Shown: positions 23,406 to 33,812 of the stretch, piece after piece | Layout: each line of letters begins with the position of its first letter | Numbering within the stretch: position 1 is the first letter of the stretch | Source: Lasiodiplodia sp. COLG20 | Lineage: Eukaryota; Ascomycota; Dothideomycetes; Botryosphaeriales; Botryosphaeriaceae | NCBI GenBank assembly: GCA_009801085.1 | Contig: VNWV01000007.1 | Span: 1,364,001 to 1,428,000 of the forward strand | Length of the DNA stretch: 64,000 nt | Direction: 5' to 3' | The notes under the pieces: generated by a model | The model's database searches: none | What the model was told of the DNA's origin: nothing | Seen by the model: only the letters and a program-made list of their open reading frames with translations | Position numbers and translations under genes: made by a program

Positions 23406-24681
23406 TCAAAATATGGCCAGGACATTCGGAGGACTAGCCACTCCACCAGGCACGTTGCAGACTTTGCTGGTTAGGAAAAAAGACCAACGCTTCTCCCTCG
23501 CACAGTGCTCTGCCAAAGCGTCGAGGGCAAATAACTCGCCGATGGGACAGCCCCAGCCTGCCAGCAAAACTTCGTGCAGTAGATAATCTTTCTGACTTGC
23601 TGTATTCCACGTCAGCCCTGCTCGTCCAGGTCACCGGAGTAACTCACGCCAACACTCGAAAGACGGTTGGTCTCCTGCAACGGCAGAAAAGTTTTCCCAG
23701 ATCCAGCGCAGCATCTCCTCGCTCTGTTCCACTCCCGTAAACGGAGGCGGCACGACTTTGGACAACGCAGACAGCTTATCTTTGTCCATGGCGTTGTAAG
23801 CCGTCAAGTAGCCTTCAAGGTGTCAGTCCGCATTTCACTTCCAAGGCTTCCGTGGAATCATCACCGGAACGGATAAGCAGGATGTCTCCGAACTTGATCT
23901 CAACCCCCTGATCTCTTGCTACCGCGTGTAGTTCGGCCAGCGGTATGGAGCCACTCTTGAAGGGCTCGTAGCTGACGTTGTTCTTGAGCCGCCAGCTGTG
24001 CCAGTCAAGAAGGATGCCGCGACCGACGATGCCCCTTTCGGACCAAGCTAGCTTTCGTCAACTAACTTCTTCCTTTGCAAAGGAGACTTACCATGAATGC
24101 CATTCACGTGTGTCGCGTGTTGTCCATGGATGTCCTCAAGCGTCACTCCATTATAAAATCTCTGCTCTCTCTGATAGGCAAAGTGACGGAGGCCGTCCCC
24201 TTGGACATGCCTCAGTATTGAAGTCAGAATTTCCAAGGAATCATACTAACACTGGCTACTGCTTTGCGTGTTAAATGTCCACACGTCATCATTGACGATA
24301 CGAGGAGGTTTCTGGTATATGTTTTTGTGGAATATTTGGCGGCCGAAGAATGGAATGTCACCTTGGGCGTCGAGCGGCAGGTCAAGAGAGATTCTGAAAA
24401 GCGTGTGTTTCATTATTCCCTCCGCGTAACTGCAAGTAAGAAGTTTGTGCAACGACTGAAGAAGCTTACCTTTGCCCAGTCTTAATTTCTTTCGCCGCTT
24501 CCAGCACGACGTCTTCTGTCAATCGATTGAGGAACCCGAGCTCATCATCATCGCCGTATCTGAATTACGTCAGTGGTAGACGAGTTCAGCCTATATACTG
24601 TGCCACTTACAGCCCCCAGGCAGAGTGGTGAGGATCGCCCTTTCGCAGGGGGAGATCAGAAAATTTCGGGATTCTGTCCAT
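23406..24681 (-). CDS. Cyclase-family metal-dependent hydrolase (kynurenine-formamidase-like fold)
   Basis: Model: complement of seven exons 23406..23599, 23648..23812, 23865..24047, 24092..24199, 24251..24393, 24470..24559, 24611..24681; 317 aa. All introns are 44-76 bp and keep frame. Blocks recognised in order: WGLYGDDDELGFLNRLT, ISLDLPLDAQGDIPFFGR, VWTFNTQ followed by WDGLRHFAYQ, FYNGVTLEDIHG, GRGILLDWHSW, FGDILLIRSGY, EQSEEMLRWIWENFSAVAGDQPSFE and CPIGELFALD. These fit the fungal branch of the putative cyclase family (PF04199). Members bind a metal through His/Asp residues; the substrates of this fungal subgroup are largely unknown. The N-terminus shows no signal peptide. One donor is GTTAGT, chosen because it alone restores the Trp of WDGLRH. 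Confidence 0.87.
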
Positions 24682-26089
24682 TTTCCTGTGGGGTTTGCTC
24701 GACGTTGTCGATAAAGTACAGCTTTCACAGCAAGTGAGGACTGTTTAATGAGGGGCAGAAGCTTAACCCCACTCAGATCAGGCTCAGTACGCGCAACCGA
24801 GGTTTTACCAGCCTCGCAACCACGATAAACACTTCAAGCTTGAGGCAATGATACTTGTGTTGATTTGCTTAAACTTGCACTATGGCTTCTAAGAATGGGC
24901 TTCTGGGTAAAACCAGGATTAAAAGTAAGAATTTGTCTTTATTTATCCAACAGAGGGACTTCGTCGACTTCTTCCACCGACACAGCGCCCATACCCAGCA
25001 CAAATAAATGATTGTATGACGGCAAATCTTATGGGAGCTTCTGGAAATGCTACTTCTTATCCTTTCGCCTACGATTTGCTGCATCCTCCCGCATCTGGCG
25101 TGTTCGTGGGAGAATCATAGAATCCGCAGCGGAGTTGAATCTCGCTCCGCCGCCCCACGATGATGTTGAGGGCGCAGTGGAGCCACTCCATAAACTTGGT
25201 GCAGTCGAACTGGTAGTCGAACTGGTGACCGAGCCTGTCCATGTGGATCCACGGTACGGTGATGTTCCCGAAGAGGAAGACCCTGACACAGACGCAGAAC
25301 CAGGTCGAGGACCATATGAGTAAGGTAAACCGTACATAATTCCGAACCACATTTAAAGGTTACGTCCGCAAGCGTCTATGGCTTTGGAGAGAGAGAGTGT
25401 GGTACTAAATACAACCGGAGTCCAGAAGTGCAAAGAAAGAAAGAAACCCGTTGTGGCTTTAAATAGCTATCACAGGGTCGCTATCGCCGTGAAATCTTTG
25501 GGCTCTTTGTTGGCTTTGGAAATATGCTGCTGTGAGTCGCGTACGCCCTCGTCTTGATTGCGTGTAAGAATGCTGTCCACAAGCTGTGCTCCTGATCTCG
25601 GGAGTATCTGACACCCAGATTTCATTATACAGTTCGAAGAGAGTATCGAGATCCAGATAACCCAGGTTTTATGCAACGCATTCTAATGTTTCGCAAAAAA
25701 GCTATTTCTTGCAGATTTTTTTAATGTGAAAATGTTTGAATTTCCAAGATCCCATCACGTCATAAGTAGCCGCGTGCATGTATCATAAATATACCTCAGG
25801 AAACTATAGGTATTGCCGCACTGCCTCCGTCCCTCGTTGGATTTAGCTGCTATGAATGTAGACAGCCTCGGTATAGTTCTTTCACGCCAAAAATACTATC
25901 TTGAAAGAAAGCTTTGAATTGTTGAAATGAACAATCATGGCCCCGGTTTTTACTGGGGTGAGCAATCTGCAGTGCCTGAGGCACCAACCGGAGTGACTTC
26001 GGCAGTGCGGACCTCCGCGAAGCTCTTCACCACGACGCGTTGCAGCAGCGCGTCATTCCACAAAGGGCGCTGGTCTCTCATGGATCCCT
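24682..26089. other. Spacer with AT-rich tract and one ORF remnant
   Basis: The part 25400-25930 is clearly AT-richer than the genes around it and has no sizeable ORF. An open plus-strand frame at 25012-25323 is listed separately. The final 160 bp form the leader of the GatA gene; an out-of-frame ATG frame there (25927-26127) overlaps the GatA start. Confidence 0.45.
25012..25323 (+). pseudogene. Open frame without ATG, possible gene remnant
   Basis: A 103-codon frame has coding-like codon usage in its second half (many GNN codons; acidic end VPEEEDPDTDAEPGRGPYE) but no ATG: its first codon is TTG and there is no internal Met. Frames on the opposite strand overlap it (25050-25352, 25069-25350) and also lack ATG. 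It could be the last exon of an unrecognised gene or a decayed gene. I recognise no family. Confidence 0.2.
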
Positions 26090-27690
26090 ATGTCTCTCCT
26101 GCGGGAAGCGCAACGATGCCTAGCTAACCAGGCCGCGCGCAAGAGCCTCAATGCCTTCATCACCTTGCCCGACACCGCCGCCGTGCTGCGTCAGGTCCAG
26201 AGCGCCGAATCGCAGACGTCACAGCGTACGATGACTGCCCTCTGATATCCAAAGCTTACTGACACCCCCGATGATTAGCTTCGCCGCTCAATGGCCGCCT
26301 CGTAGCGATCAAGGATAACATCTGCACGACCGACAGCCCCACGACCTGCGCCTCGGCCATCCTCCGCAAATTCACCTCGCCTTACGATGCCACCGTGATC
26401 CAGCGGCTACGCGCCGCCGGCGCCGTGGTGGCGGGCAAGACGAATCTCGATGAGTTCGGCATGGGCTCGCACAACCTAAACTCGCACTTCGGACCTGTTT
26501 CGCAGAGCGAGAGCGTATCGGCCGGCGGCAGCTCCGGTGGAAGCGCTGTGGCCGTAGCGACGGACCAGTGTTGGGCGTACGTTCTCTCCTAATACATATA
26601 ATACTCCGCTAACCGTTGGCTTTGCTAATAGGGCTCTGGGCACGGATACCGGTGGTTCTGTCAGGCTTCCAGCCGCGTACACAGGCATTGTGGGCTTTAA
26701 GCCGTCGTATGGTCTGGTGTCGAGATGGGGCGTCGTTGCCTACGCCAATTCTCTCGACACTGTGGGTGTGTTGGCAAGGGACTCCAAGACCGCAAAGGAT
26801 GTCTTTAGTACGTCTCCAATCACCATTCCAACTACCAATAGAAATCACTAACATGACCCTCTATAGACGCCATCAACCACCACGACCCACTCGATCCAAC
26901 CAGCCTCGCTCCGAGCTCACGCTCGCGCCTCCCACGCACTCTCCCCAAGCCTGGTCCCCTCCGTGTCGGCGTCCCAACGGACTACAACATCACCGAGCTC
27001 ACGCCCGCCGTGCGGCGCGCCTGGAAGCGCACCCTGGCGCACCTTCAATCCCTCGGCCACACCATCGTGCCCGTCGCGCTGCCGACCACGCACCAAGCGC
27101 TCTCCGCCTACTACGTCCTGGCGCCGGCCGAGGCGTCGTCCAACCTGGCCAAGTACGACGGCGTGCGGTACGGCACGCGGGCGGAGGGTGCCGACGGCAG
27201 CGCCGACGCCATTCTGTTCAGCAAGACGCGCGGCGCTGGCTTCGGCGACGAGGTTAAGCGCCGCATCGTGCTCGGTGCGTACACGCTGTCGGCCGAAGCC
27301 ATGGACAACTACTTTATCCAGGCGCAGCGTGTGCGCAGGCTAGTGCAACGGGACTTTGACCGCTGCTTCCGGATGGCGAACCCGCTACTGTTGGAGGAAA
27401 GTGATACTAGCAACGGGGATATCGGTGCCACCGACGAAGGAGTGGATGTCCTGATTTGCCCAACTGCACCGACCTTGCCGCCCCGGGTGGAGGAGCTGAG
27501 GGAGGCGCAGCCGGTCGATGCGTACATGAATGATGTTTTCACAGTGCCAGCAAGCCTGGCGGGGTTGCCGGCGATGAGCGTGCCTGTAGGGGGTGAAGAG
27601 GAGGACCGGAAGGTGGGGATGCAGGTGATTGCGCAATACGGGTGCGACGAGTTAGTGTTTGAGGTGGCTGGGATGATCGAGGGAAAGTAA
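26090..27690 (+). CDS. HER2: Mitochondrial glutamyl-tRNA(Gln) amidotransferase subunit A (GatA/HER2)
   Basis: Model: 26090..26225, 26279..26576, 26632..26807, 26867..27690; 477 aa; introns of 53, 55 and 59 bp. Amidase-signature fold with the Ser-cisSer-Lys triad visible: Lys in VAIKDN (~56), the Gly/Ser loop [13 protein letters not shown] (~127-139) and Ser in [12 protein letters not shown] (~155). Other GatA blocks are [14 protein letters not shown] and [25 protein letters not shown]. Known role: with GatB and GatF it converts Glu-tRNA(Gln) to Gln-tRNA(Gln) in mitochondria. The start [11 protein letters not shown] matches the usual N-terminus of fungal members. An out-of-frame upstream ORF overlaps the start codon. 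Confidence 0.92.
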
Positions 27691-27937
27691 GTACTACGGT
27701 AGGACATCACCATAATCAGATACATGGAGCAAATTCAGTAGCTTCAAATGGCTTTCGGTTTCTCCGCCGACTGGCCTAGCTACGATAGCGTCTTCGACTT
27801 ATCATCCTTCCGGATGTCTTTGGTATTATCGTACAAGATGCAAGATAGGAATTGCCTTCTTAAATGCCCCTCGATGTTCCATGGTGTCGTGAAATGCTCT
27901 GAAAGGAGATTCGTGCCTTCGTGGTCCCGTAGGCAGG
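27691..27937. other. Convergent 3' spacer
   Basis: The GatA stop (plus) and the 71-aa gene stop (minus) face each other across 247 bp. I see nothing else here. Confidence 0.6.
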
Positions 27938-28208
27938 CTACTGCTTGTCCGTCTTCGACTGGGTGTTGCCGGCCAGCGGCTTGGCGTCGCCGTGAGCCAT
28001 GATGCCCTGGCCCTTTTCGCCGGGCGGCGGGGTTGCCGTCTTGTCGGCGCGGTCGACGTGGTCGGACTGCTCTGGTCAGTACGCTCGAGGTTCACCACAG
28101 CAGAGGGGCATCTGCAGTGCATACCTTAGGCTCGGCGCCAGTGCCGTGGATGATGTTGTGACCGGCCTCAATGGCGTTGTCACCAGCTCCAGATCCGTCG
28201 CGAGGCAT
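27938..28208 (-). CDS. Small hydrophilic hypothetical protein, 71 aa
   Basis: Model: complement of 27938..28069 joined to 28125..28208; one 55-bp intron (GTATGC donor, CTGACC branch, AG acceptor). The protein starts MPRDGSGAGDNAIEAGHNII and continues, after splicing, with a charged Gly/Pro/Asp/Lys-rich tail ending KTDKQ. It has no signal peptide or membrane segment. Composition is that of a disordered, stress-type small protein, but I do not recognise a named family. The acceptor two bases upstream would give a basic, low-complexity alternative product, which is less likely. A (GT)n stretch lies just before the start. Confidence 0.6.
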
Positions 28209-29225
28209 GATGTGTGTATGTGTGTGTGCGTTGTGTGAGGGTGTCTTTGTTGTGTTGTGGGTTGAATGGTTTCGAGGCTCTGCTCCTGCTGTTATTTATA
28301 TGCTTCGCGCATACGCTTCAATGACGCTACTATGTTTCTTCCAAGCGCGGCTGCCCATCATTCGTCATGTGGGGTTTGAGAACCGCATAGACGGGTGGTG
28401 GAAGGAAGACCTGTGATGTACAAACTACGTCATTGAGAACCAGCCCTTCGCCGGTGCCGGCAGCGCCTCGGTCCCTTCGCGCTCACTAGGAATAAAGCGG
28501 GAGCAAAAAGGGAGTACAAGCGGAGTCGATGAAAATTCGGTCAAGACTCCCATTAGGCAGCATCTTTTATGAGACTTTGGTTCTACCAGAGTCGCTTCCG
28601 TTGCTCTTTTCAGCGCATTGCTAATAGCATACGACGTCTGAGAAGGGACTTTCTCTGGCTCCGGTTTCAGCAGCCTCTGAGGCGCTGTGGGGAGTGGCTT
28701 CGCCTGCACTTGCTCGACGCTATCTGGTGATACCGAGCTGCGAAACCAATGATAGTCAGCGCAGTTCAGCCCGTCAGCCCGCGTCAGCATCCCACCTCAG
28801 CTCATTGTCACACTGCATACATGTCTCACAAAAGGCAAGCATGGGAGGAGTAATAGTGGTTAAATTCGTTTACTGGTTGTTCGAAAGCCGAAGCTCCGAG
28901 TTGTCTCATACTCATGACCTTTCCTGAACCTCCGTGTCGCTAAAGCTTGTCACACAGTTACAATTGCTAAGACCGCCAATGAAAACACCAAAACACCCGT
29001 CAAACCCTTGTTGCGAGCTCGTTTTGCCTTAACCCGTCCTGCCAAAAATGCCCGCTATCTTGTACAGAACTCCCTCTCCCAGTACACTGCCTTCTGATGG
29101 TTCTCATCTCTTTGTCAAACATGGATGACGATAGTCTTCGGAATTGCCGGACGGCTCTCCGCGTGTCTCTCTCCCGAAAGATGCCAGAGGATCCAGAAGC
29201 CTTTCCGGCAACTCTGAAGCTAGGC
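28209..29225. other. Spacer between the 71-aa gene and hacA
   Basis: It includes a (GT)-rich leader at 28209-28235 and one uncertain minus-strand ORF at 28425-28790. The part 29000-29225 is read only in the unspliced hacA form. Confidence 0.5.
28425..28790 (-). CDS. Uncertain ORF, 121 aa
   Basis: An ATG-initiated frame without a recognised domain. It is Pro/Glu/Lys-rich in the middle (PQRLLKPEPEKVPSQ) and has a basic Cys pair (KRCC). There is no signal peptide. It may be a small lineage-specific gene or chance. Confidence 0.22.
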   Translation of the reverse strand: MLTRADGLNCADYHWFRSSVSPDSVEQVQAKPLPTAPQRLLKPEPEKVPSQTSYAISNALKRATEATLVEPKSHKRCCLMGVLTEFSSTPLVLPFCSRFIPSEREGTEALPAPAKGWFSMT

Positions 29226-30439
29226 TTACGCAGCGGTGCCAGGCCCGTCGCTAACAGAAACTGTTGCGCCTGAGTCGGCGTGCAGGTCATAAGACTTTGC
29301 AGCAGAGTGCTCAAAAAAGCCGAGGGATCCCACGGAGTCTGAGGGGAAAGAGGCGTCGAAGAAGCTGTCCTCTGGATGATCTGAAACGTATGCTGACAGA
29401 TCGAAGAGCTGAGAAGCGTCATCGACGAAAGACGAAGGTTGAGTAGGATCAGATAGGTAATCGCCCAGGGAAAAGTCCACAGGCTTGCCGGAAGCGTCGT
29501 ACTGGAAGCCAAGCTGCGGGCCGACCGACACTGCAGGTCGCACAACATTGCTGCAGAATGTTGTGTCTGGTCGGGCTCAACAAAGCTCAGTTCGTCGTTC
29601 CGGGGCGTGGGGGGCTGGGAGCTGGAGTTGATGGGCGAGTCGTAGTCTTCCATCGACTCGGGGCTGGCGTAGGATGAGTTGTTCATCGCAGGGCTGCCGA
29701 ATGATGACTCGGCGTTCATCGCGGGGCTGGTGAAGGAGGCCTCGCGGGGGTTGATTGTGGTGCTGGCGACGGAGCCTTCGCGCTCGGTGGTGGCGTTGTC
29801 GGCTGATGTGGTGATGATAGTGGGGGTCGAGGTGGGGGCGGCCGTGGGGGCAGACGTTGGGGCCGGCGACGAGGCCGGGCTGTCGAAGCTGGTGTCGGGC
29901 ATCTCGATGCCGTCGACGATGCGAGGCAGGACGGGGAGCTGCTCGGTGGCGCGGGCGCGGTACCACGAGAGCTGCTCCTCGAGCTGCTGGGTGTAGGTGA
30001 AGAAGCGCTCGAGCGAGGCTTTGCAGTGATCACGCTCGGTGGTCAGCTTCTCCATCTCCTCGCGCTTGCGTTCCCGTGAGTTGTGGGCGGCGAGGCGGTT
30101 GCGCTTGACGCGCTCGATGCGGCGCTGCTCCTTCTCATCGGCCGTCTTGGCACGCTTGCGTGGCGGCAGGTTGGTCTTGGGCTCGGGGAGCACCTGGCCC
30201 CACGACTTGCGCTTCTTGGGTGCTTGTTTTTGTGTGGTTGATGATGTGCTTGTGGATGAGGGAGCCGGGGTAGCGGCGGCGGCCTCGGGGACGGCGGCCG
30301 GGCTGGGTGCTGAGTGCAGATCCTCCATCTTGATGGTTGTGGGGATGTCGCTCGCCGGAGGCGTGAGCATGGAGAAGTCGAGCGGGGTGGCCGTCATGGC
30401 AGGGTTAGAGAAGGTGTAAGAAGACTGCTGGGCGTCCAT
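29226..30439 (-). CDS. hacA: HacA/Hac1 bZIP transcription factor of the unfolded protein response (induced form)
   Basis: Induced form: complement of 29226..29533 joined to 29554..30439, 397 aa. Uninduced form: unspliced 29000..30439, 479 aa, with a different C-terminus after residue 295. The bZIP lies at ~100-160: KKRKSWGQVLPEPKTNLPPRKRAKT is the HacA signature before the basic region (NRLAAHNSR), followed by a leucine-zipper helix (LTTERDHCKASLERFFTYTQQL). The rest is Ser/Thr/Pro-rich with repeated ASF(T/G)SPAMN-like units. Known role: Ire1-dependent splicing yields the active factor, which induces ER chaperones and secretion genes. The spliced C-terminus (LGFQYDASGKPVDFSLGDYL) matches the conserved tail of mould HacA proteins, confirming the frame shift. 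Start is the ATG at 30439; the upstream in-frame codon at 30544 is TTG. Confidence 0.94.
29534..29553 (-). other. 20-nt unconventional (Ire1-type) intron of hacA
   Basis: On the hacA strand two CTGCAG sites lie exactly 20 nt apart. The first sits in a 7-nt loop CUGCAGC closed by an 8-bp stem (ACAACAUU with AAUGUUGU). The second sits in a 7-nt loop CUGCAGU closed by CGAC/GUCG. Cleavage after each CUG (consensus CNG/CNGN) removes 20 nt and moves translation into the conserved C-terminal frame. The ends are not GT-AG. Filamentous-fungus hacA genes are known to use a 20-nt intron. Confidence 0.95.
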
Positions 30440-30464
30440 GGTGGAGTCGCGCGCTGCTATGCAT
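30405..30464 (-). promoter_or_regulatory. Upstream ORF overlapping the hacA start codon
   Basis: An ATG at 30464 opens a 19-codon frame that runs through the hacA ATG (30439) in another frame and stops at 30405. It would repress hacA translation unless skipped. A uORF in the long leader, lost when the 5' end is shortened on ER stress, is known in Aspergillus hacA; the same use here is an inference. Confidence 0.6.
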
Positions 30465-33400
30465 CTGGCCGGCGGAAGAAGGTGGGCCGTGCCTTTGTAT
30501 GGAGGGGGGTTGTCTGAGGAGGCAGCAGCGTAAGATGAGGACAAGTGTTCTTAAGTAGGCGGGCGACGCGCACAAGGAGGCGGAGCGCAGGGGCGCTAGG
30601 CCGGGCTAGAGCAAGGGCACCCTGGCGCCCTGGACCCAAGGCTCGCGCGACCCCTAATTTTGGGGCACATCGGCGCATCTCTTGGCTCCCTGCTTCAGCT
30701 CGCCCACACGGTCCCTCGTTTCACGACGGTGGGCTTCAGACAAGCGACGCGTACATAGCTGCGGATTGCGGCCTCGCGCTCCTTGCGTGCGGGCGCTGCT
30801 CCTGCCGTGCCAGGCCGCCGTCCACTATACGAGCCTGACTGGCATACGTTCTTTATACGGCGCGCAATCTCCTCGCACCGCCGGCTGATAACGCCCTGGC
30901 TGGGCGCGAGTAAGCGGGCTGCACTATACACGACGCCGGAGCGAGTCGCAATACGGAAGCTCGCGGCAATTCTGGAAGCTTCAGATCTGCGGCGGCGCTG
31001 AGTTCGAGAAGACGAGGCAAGGCCGCCGCCGTCCCGGCGAGCCGTGGCCCCTGGATGAGTCGTGTGCGGGGCCCTCGCATCCCGCCTCAACTCGCTCTAC
31101 GCCCAAGACTGTTGCCTCGTGCCCCTGAGGCTGGCCCATCTACTCGACGCAGCGGTGACGGTGCCGTGGCCCACAGGCAGCCCAGTTCTTTGCCTCTCTA
31201 CTCGCCAACAAATGGCGCAATCATCAAGCCGGCTGCCTATCGTGTGTTGTGAGCTGCGTGTCCCGCGGGACGGATCTCCCAGCAGCACGAGCTTTCCGAC
31301 CGCCTTTCGTTCCCCATCGCTCCGCGTCGCCAGCGCTGTCCCGACCGTCGGCAAGCCGGGGGCAAGAGACGGAGAGCGGCACCGGTCAGGGGACCAGCTC
31401 AGCAGCTTCCCCACACGCCGCGCCCATCACGCCTTCCAGAAGCTCGCTTGCGCCCATCTCAAACCGCCCTCTCCACCGCTGGCGGCGGCTGCCGCTCTGC
31501 GTGCCGACGCCGACCAACCGTCCGATTCCCACGGCATTTTTGCTGCTGGTTGGGGTCAAACTTCAGCCTTGTATATTGGCTGAGCCGCCGTTGGCATTCC
31601 CCAACACCACGCGCTCTCCAACGGTTTGTATGTCGCACCACGGTGCTTTCCTCTTCAATAGTCCGGCATTCCGTCACCAGTCATTTTTTTTTCCGCTCAT
31701 TTTGCGCAGCATTCCGCGCGTCCAGCATGTAGTATGTGGCTGCGTAGGCACGTTGCGCAATCTGGAACATTATTACACCAACAGCTTATACTTCGCACCC
31801 AAATTAACTGCCTTCTTCTTACTCGTGCCTTTTGTCTTTCGCCGACATGCCGACATGCCCGCTGGAACTCATCAACACCACCACCTCGTCCTTCAGGAAA
31901 GAGCTAGCGCGAAAAACCAACTGTAGATCAGCCGCATCGCCGCCAGGCCGTAACGGCTGCCGCGATCCTTCCCTTCCGCCCGCCATCACCCCGCGCTCCG
32001 TGCTCCCCACTCCCCAGCACCCTTCCCTCCTTCTGGCTCGAGGCCCCCAAGGGAAAAGGCGGACTACCAGTATCCGGGGAGATGAGCTATCTTCAGATCG
32101 GGTCGCTTAAAGCGGCGGTCCCCCGGAACGGTACGTTCGCGGCATTTGGGCGCCTCGCCTCCGGCTGCCCTTGCGACAGCCGAGATTATCTTCGCCGTGG
32201 ATGAAACGGACCTTTCTTCGCCGCGAGGGCCCTGAATGTTTCAGGGTCGTCGCCGCTGGTCTCTGGCGCCGGGCCGTTGGCGCTTCATCTCGGCCCCGGA
32301 TTCTCGATTTAGCCTGAACCCTTTTGGGGTCCAAAACTACTCGGGTTAGCCCTACGTTTAGTAGAAGGCTGAACGGGTTCCCCAAAATGGAAGCAGACTT
32401 GGAGCCTGCTACGACGACCAGAAGTCGGAGTACAGCTAGCACATCCTTGTCAGGATCAAGAAGGATCGTTGATCGTCAGCGAGGGTGGCATGGGCTATGC
32501 ACTCAAGCGTCGGACCTGAGTGAGGCGCAGGCGTGAGGTCGACTCGTCGGAGCAGGAGGCGGTAGATGCTCCTCCATCATGATCTCCCTCCAGCGGTACG
32601 TGCAGCGGCACCGGTCAGACAGTGATGTCGTGCAGCCGAATCGGCAACGACCAAAGCTTAAAAGCCGGAGCCAGCGATAATGTCGTCAGATAGCTATCCG
32701 CACGCGTAGGGCAGCTGGATACGCGTGTGTATGCTGAGTTGTGCTCGCTCGTTCCGTGCGAGCTGGTGGTGATCAGGGGGCAGTGAGGATGCCATGCATG
32801 CGCATGCGGATCATTGCGTCTTCCAGCACCAGACCATTGTGAAAGCCACAATAAAAGGCACAAGGCTAGCAATGTTGAAGAGGCCCCGAAGTCTTGTACA
32901 GCATCGATTCGTGGCATAGACCATGGTGCAGTAAGCCAATCCGATACGACTGTTTCCAATTATAGCTGACATGCTGGTGCCCCACTGTCTTTGTTGTACA
33001 TTACCAACATCGAGTTGGACTTAACAGCGTGTCAGTTACCCAATTGCCGCTTCACACGCTCCACATAACTTTGGTGGCAAGAATGCTGCGCCACGTTGCT
33101 CATCGAAAGCGTAAGCTCAAAGATGGAGTCGATGTTGGGTGTGGGATATACATCGACCAGTTTGAAGACAAGAAATCACTTGCGTTCGAAAACATTAACT
33201 TTGCATCTCCATCATCGAGAGCGTGGAGAAGAGATAAATAGGGCCTAGTTCTCCTTATTGTGTACGAATTCGTAAGATGATCCGGTGATACCGTCGCTTT
33301 AACCAGTGTTGAAGCTGACGTTATTAGCTACAAAAAGAGTTTCAAGAAGACTCTTCAACTTCTTCATAGGGGAGTGAAAACATGCACTATATCATTTCAT

Positions 33401-33812
33401 CGAGTAGCGATATAGCGATTAATATCAATATAAAGACTAGCAGCATGTTGATTTTCTCTCACTAGACACGAGCCACCGCGGCGCAGCAACTGACGCAGGC
33501 CGCAGCAATACCAACTCATACTCCACCTCGCTGGGTTTGGAAATGTGTTCATACATAATTCTTAAAGACATTGACGACTTGGTCCCAACGACGAGCGTTG
33601 ACCGACCGGGCTCTGCCGCTAACCACCTGTAAACACATCATCCATCTAACGGGCCATGTTCTTTCCCGCCCTTCGCCCATTCACCGCTTCGTTTTGTGTG
33701 TGTTCCTCCATACAAACGGTGACTACAGCATGCTATCGATAGCCTCCTTTCCTTCGCGGCTCTTAATCATTCAAGAAAAGAAAAAGACTTCTCCACCCAA
33801 CCCTCTACTCGC
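30465..33812. other. 3.3-kb gene-poor region upstream of hacA
   Basis: This stretch holds the hacA promoter and leader and the 3' flank of NIC96. Long open frames on several strands (for example 31249-31926 plus, 31062-31583 plus) lack ATG starts or domains and reflect GC-rich composition. The part 33240-33460 is AT-rich. The region 32100-32440 is GC-rich with several local palindromes but folds into no RNA family that I recognise. Confidence 0.5.

Noticed and set aside
25050..25352. Two minus-strand frames over the ORF remnant
   Set aside because: Both start at non-ATG codons, and one is Ser/Thr/Gly low complexity produced by reading the coding-like plus frame backwards.
31249..31926. 225-aa open frame on the plus strand
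   Set aside because: It begins with GTG, lacks an ATG in a useful position, is of low complexity and has no splice partner or domain.
32107..32442. GC-rich block with local palindromes that might be a structured RNA
   Set aside because: I could not build a consistent fold or match to a known RNA family by eye; it is kept only as part of the gene-poor region.
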